Source: an uncultured Haemophilus sp. (GTDB lineage Bacteria > Pseudomonadota > Gammaproteobacteria > Enterobacterales > Pasteurellaceae). Taken from it: a stretch of 7,323 nucleotides of DNA. Where the stretch lies: positions 1 through 7,323 of the forward strand of contig NZ_CALJRX010000231.1 of assembly GCF_937976265.1 (NCBI RefSeq), written 5' to 3'. Shown here one piece after another: positions 5,853-7,323 of the stretch. A program made the position numbers and the translations under genes. The notes beneath the pieces were generated by a model. It ran no database searches and was not told where the DNA came from. It saw nothing but the letters and a program-made list of their open reading frames with translations. Position 1 is the stretch's first letter, and the number at the start of each line of letters is the position of its first letter.

Positions 5853-6542
5853 ATGTTTTCTCATTTTTTTCAATTTAGCTGTGTGCATTGCAAGCGATCT
5901 ATTCATCTTGGTCGAAATGGATTGTGTAGTCGATGCCAAAAGAAAATTAAAACTTTCCCTTATTGTGGGCGATGTGGTTCACCCTTGCAGCATTATGCAA
6001 TGGGCTGTGGACATTGTTTGAAAAATGAACCCGCTTGGGATCGTATTGTGATTATAGGGCATTACCTCGAACCGCTTTCTTCACTTATTCATCGTTTTAA
6101 ATTCCAAAAACAGTTTTGGTTAGATCGGAGTTTATCACGTTTGCTTTATCTTGCGGTGCGAGAGGCAAGACGAACGCATGAACTCCCGCTACCACAGGCG
6201 ATTATTCCTGTGCCGCTATATCATTTTCGACAATGGCAACGGGGCTATAATCAGGCTGATTTATTAGCGAACTGGTTAAGCCGTTGGTGTGATGTGCCTA
6301 ACTGTCATCATGTGGTGAAACGGATTAAACATACCCACACTCAACGAGGTTTAACGGCGAAAGATCGGCGACAAAACCTTAAAAATGCTTTTGCTGTGAA
6401 TACCAAAAAGCCCTTTCCTTATAAACGCGTTGCGTTGGTGGATGATGTGATTACAACCGGCTCAACGCTGGCAGAAATAGCCAAACAACTTCGAAAATTA
6501 GGTGTAAAAGAAATTCAAGTATGGGGGTTGGCGAGAGCCTAA
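5853..6542 (+). CDS. comF: Competence protein ComF (zinc finger / phosphoribosyltransferase fold)
   Basis: A 229-residue cytoplasmic protein. Four cysteine pairs in the N-terminal region (C10/C13, C25/C28, C38/C41, C52/C55) look like zinc-binding CxxC knuckles. The rest is a type I phosphoribosyltransferase fold with VIIGHY and HRFKFQ, the basic RGYNQADLLA segment, and the PRPP-loop motif VALVDDVITTGST at 193-205. In H. influenzae, comF mutants take DNA into the periplasm but fail to pass it into the cytoplasm, so it acts at or after inner-membrane transport; the exact biochemical activity is unsettled. I chose ATG 5853 because it gives the family length of about 228-229 residues and follows the comE stop by 19 bp. 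An in-frame ATG at 5769 would add 28 Lys-rich residues overlapping comE and is unlikely. The ribosome site is weak, so coupling with comE is probable. Confidence 0.96.
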   Translation: MFSHFFQFSCVHCKRSIHLGRNGLCSRCQKKIKTFPYCGRCGSPLQHYAMGCGHCLKNEPAWDRIVIIGHYLEPLSSLIHRFKFQKQFWLDRSLSRLLYLAVREARRTHELPLPQAIIPVPLYHFRQWQRGYNQADLLANWLSRWCDVPNCHHVVKRIKHTHTQRGLTAKDRRQNLKNAFAVNTKKPFPYKRVALVDDVITTGSTLAEIAKQLRKLGVKEIQVWGLARA

Positions 6543-6543
6543 A

Positions 6544-6584
6544 ATCTATAAAGATAGGATTTGCCTATATCTATAAAAATAGGA
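6544..6584. repeat. 16-bp direct repeat downstream of comF
   Basis: ATCTATAAAGATAGGA (6544-6559) and ATCTATAAAAATAGGA (6569-6584) match at 15 of 16 bases with a period of 25 bp. The segment between them (CCTATATCTATA) can also pair with either copy, giving alternative imperfect hairpins such as ATAGG (6554-6558) with CCTAT (6564-6568). A shorter ATAGGA recurs at 6608-6613. There is no T-run after the hairpin, so it is not a classical terminator on the plus strand. It could be a binding-site pair for a regulator of nfuA; I do not recognise the motif. Confidence 0.6.
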
Positions 6585-6623
6585 ATAAATGTAGAAAAAA
6601 TTGCCGTATAGGAGTATCATTCC

Positions 6624-6632
6624 TGATATATT
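6624..6632 (+). promoter_or_regulatory. Extended -10 promoter of nfuA
   Basis: TGATATATT contains the TGn extension and a five-of-six -10 (TATATT, 6627-6632). TTGCCG at 6601-6606 is a possible -35 but 20 bp away, which an extended -10 can tolerate. Predicted start is near 6639, giving a very short leader of about 18 nt that still includes the AGGA ribosome site (6645-6648). This suggests nfuA can be transcribed independently of competence. Confidence 0.5.
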
Positions 6633-6656
6633 GCATCAAGTATTAGGACTCTATTT

Positions 6657-7241
6657 ATGGAACAAATTTTTATTTCAGATGCTGCACAAGCACATTTTCG
6701 GAAACTTTTAGATACACAAGAAGAAGGTACCAATATTCGTATTTTTGTCGTGAATCCGGGGACGCCTGGAGCAGAATGTGGCGTGTCTTATTGCCCACCA
6801 AATTCAGTTGAAGCGACTGATACTGAAATGAAATACGATACTTTTTCAGCATTTGTAGATGAAATCAGTTTACCGTTTTTAGAAGATGCGGAAATTGATT
6901 ATGTAACAGAAGAGCTCGGTGCTCAATTGACTTTAAAAGCGCCTAACGCAAAAATGCGTAAAGTCGCGGATGATGCGCCTTTAATTGAGCGCGTAGAGTA
7001 CGTGATCCAAACACAAATCAACCCACAATTAGCCAGCCATGGCGGTAAAATCACGTTAATTGAAATTACCGATGATGGTTATGCTGTTCTACAATTTGGT
7101 GGTGGCTGTAATGGTTGTTCAATGGTTGATGTCACCTTAAAAGATGGTGTAGAGAAACAATTGGTCGCACTTTTCCCAAATGAACTAAAAGGCGCACGAG
7201 ATGTAACAGAACACCAACGTGGTGAACATTCTTATTATTAG
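6657..7241 (+). CDS. nfuA: Fe/S biogenesis protein NfuA
   Basis: A 194-residue Fe-S carrier that binds a [4Fe-4S] cluster at a dimer interface and passes it to apo-proteins, protecting them under oxidative stress or iron limitation. The N-terminal half (about 1-95) is a degenerate A-type carrier domain with GTPGAECGVSYCPP (C41, C46). The C-terminal Nfu domain (about 105-190) has the cluster-ligating CxxC at C151/C154 in FGGGCNGCSMVDVTLKDG and ends EHQRGEHSYY, nearly identical to E. coli NfuA (191 residues). The start is supported by AGGA at 6645-6648, 8 bp before the ATG. The gene lies 114 bp after comF with its own candidate promoter; the same neighbour order occurs in H. influenzae. In E. 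coli nfuA responds to IscR; I do not find a convincing IscR site here. No terminator hairpin with T-run follows the stop. Confidence 0.97.
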   Translation: MEQIFISDAAQAHFRKLLDTQEEGTNIRIFVVNPGTPGAECGVSYCPPNSVEATDTEMKYDTFSAFVDEISLPFLEDAEIDYVTEELGAQLTLKAPNAKMRKVADDAPLIERVEYVIQTQINPQLASHGGKITLIEITDDGYAVLQFGGGCNGCSMVDVTLKDGVEKQLVALFPNELKGARDVTEHQRGEHSYY

Positions 7242-7270
7242 TAATCGAAGATAAAAAAGGGCAAATTATG

Positions 7271-7323
7271 ATCTGCACCCCAAAAGTTAGACTAAACTTC
7301 TAACTGATTAAGGTGCAGATTTT
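7271..7323. mobile_element. Probable terminus of an insertion sequence (IS3/IS150-like), cut by window edge
   Basis: Thirty bases after the nfuA stop the sequence becomes a nested pair of inverted repeats: ATCTGCACC (7271-7279) with GGTGCAGAT (7312-7320), and inside it AGTTAGA (7285-7291) with TCTAACT (7299-7305). The stretch TGCACCCCAAAAGTTAGAC resembles the ends of IS150-group elements of the IS3 family, which commonly read TGnACCCCCAAAAGTTnGAC-like and carry a fold-back segment before the first transposase frame. No transposase codons are within the window, so the element cannot be named, and the exact outer boundary (7271 or 7274) is uncertain. A simple hairpin or terminator of nfuA is a less likely alternative because the arms are long and no T-run beyond ATTTT is visible. 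Confidence 0.6.

Noticed and set aside
6548..6570. Rho-independent terminator after comF
   Set aside because: The hairpin is imperfect and AT-rich and is not followed by a T-run on the plus strand.
6623..6639. FNR-like box ahead of nfuA (CTGAT ... ATCAA)
   Set aside because: The half-sites are 7 bp apart rather than the 4 bp of TTGAT-N4-ATCAA, so the match is likely chance.

Overview
The window looks like chromosomal DNA from a Haemophilus-type member of the Pasteurellaceae. The evidence is six perfect copies of the Hin-type DNA uptake sequence (AAGTGCGGT or its complement), low GC, and the gene order ponA / comABCDEF / nfuA known from Haemophilus influenzae. The recalled H. influenzae proteins are clearly similar but not identical, for example in the N-terminal part of ComE. 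A close relative such as H. parainfluenzae therefore seems more likely than H. influenzae itself; this is a judgement from memory, not a database result.

Layout. Positions 1-2080 (minus strand) hold the first 693 codons of ponA, the class A penicillin-binding protein PBP1A, cut by the left window edge. Positions 2081-2179 form a short divergent regulatory region. A CRP-S (Sxy/CRP-dependent competence) site lies at 2066-2087, so it overlaps the first codons of ponA. Positions 2180-6542 (plus strand) are the competence operon comA-comB-comC-comD-comE-comF, packed with overlaps or gaps of 1-19 bp. Positions 6543-6656 are an AT-rich spacer with a 16-bp direct repeat and an extended -10 promoter. 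Positions 6657-7241 hold nfuA, an Fe-S carrier protein gene. From about 7271 to the right edge is a hairpin-rich sequence resembling the terminus of an IS3/IS150-type insertion sequence.

How the genes work together. ComA (PilM-like, cytoplasmic), ComB (PilN-like) and ComC (PilO-like, inner membrane) plus ComD (PilP-like, periplasmic) should form the alignment complex that links the type IV pilus motor to the outer-membrane secretin ComE (PilQ-like). This complex supports pilus-driven DNA uptake. ComF is a zinc-finger/phosphoribosyltransferase-fold protein needed for transformation after uptake. The CRP-S site upstream of comA is the expected switch, responding to cAMP-CRP plus Sxy. The uptake sequences inside the operon make the locus itself a good substrate for the machine it encodes.

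This is a known type of locus, and I see no wholly undescribed system. The points most worth a second look are the CRP-S site that doubles as ponA coding sequence, the overlapping divergent promoters, the direct repeat before nfuA, the unexplained GC-rich patch in comD, and the IS-like edge that may interrupt a gene just after its start codon.
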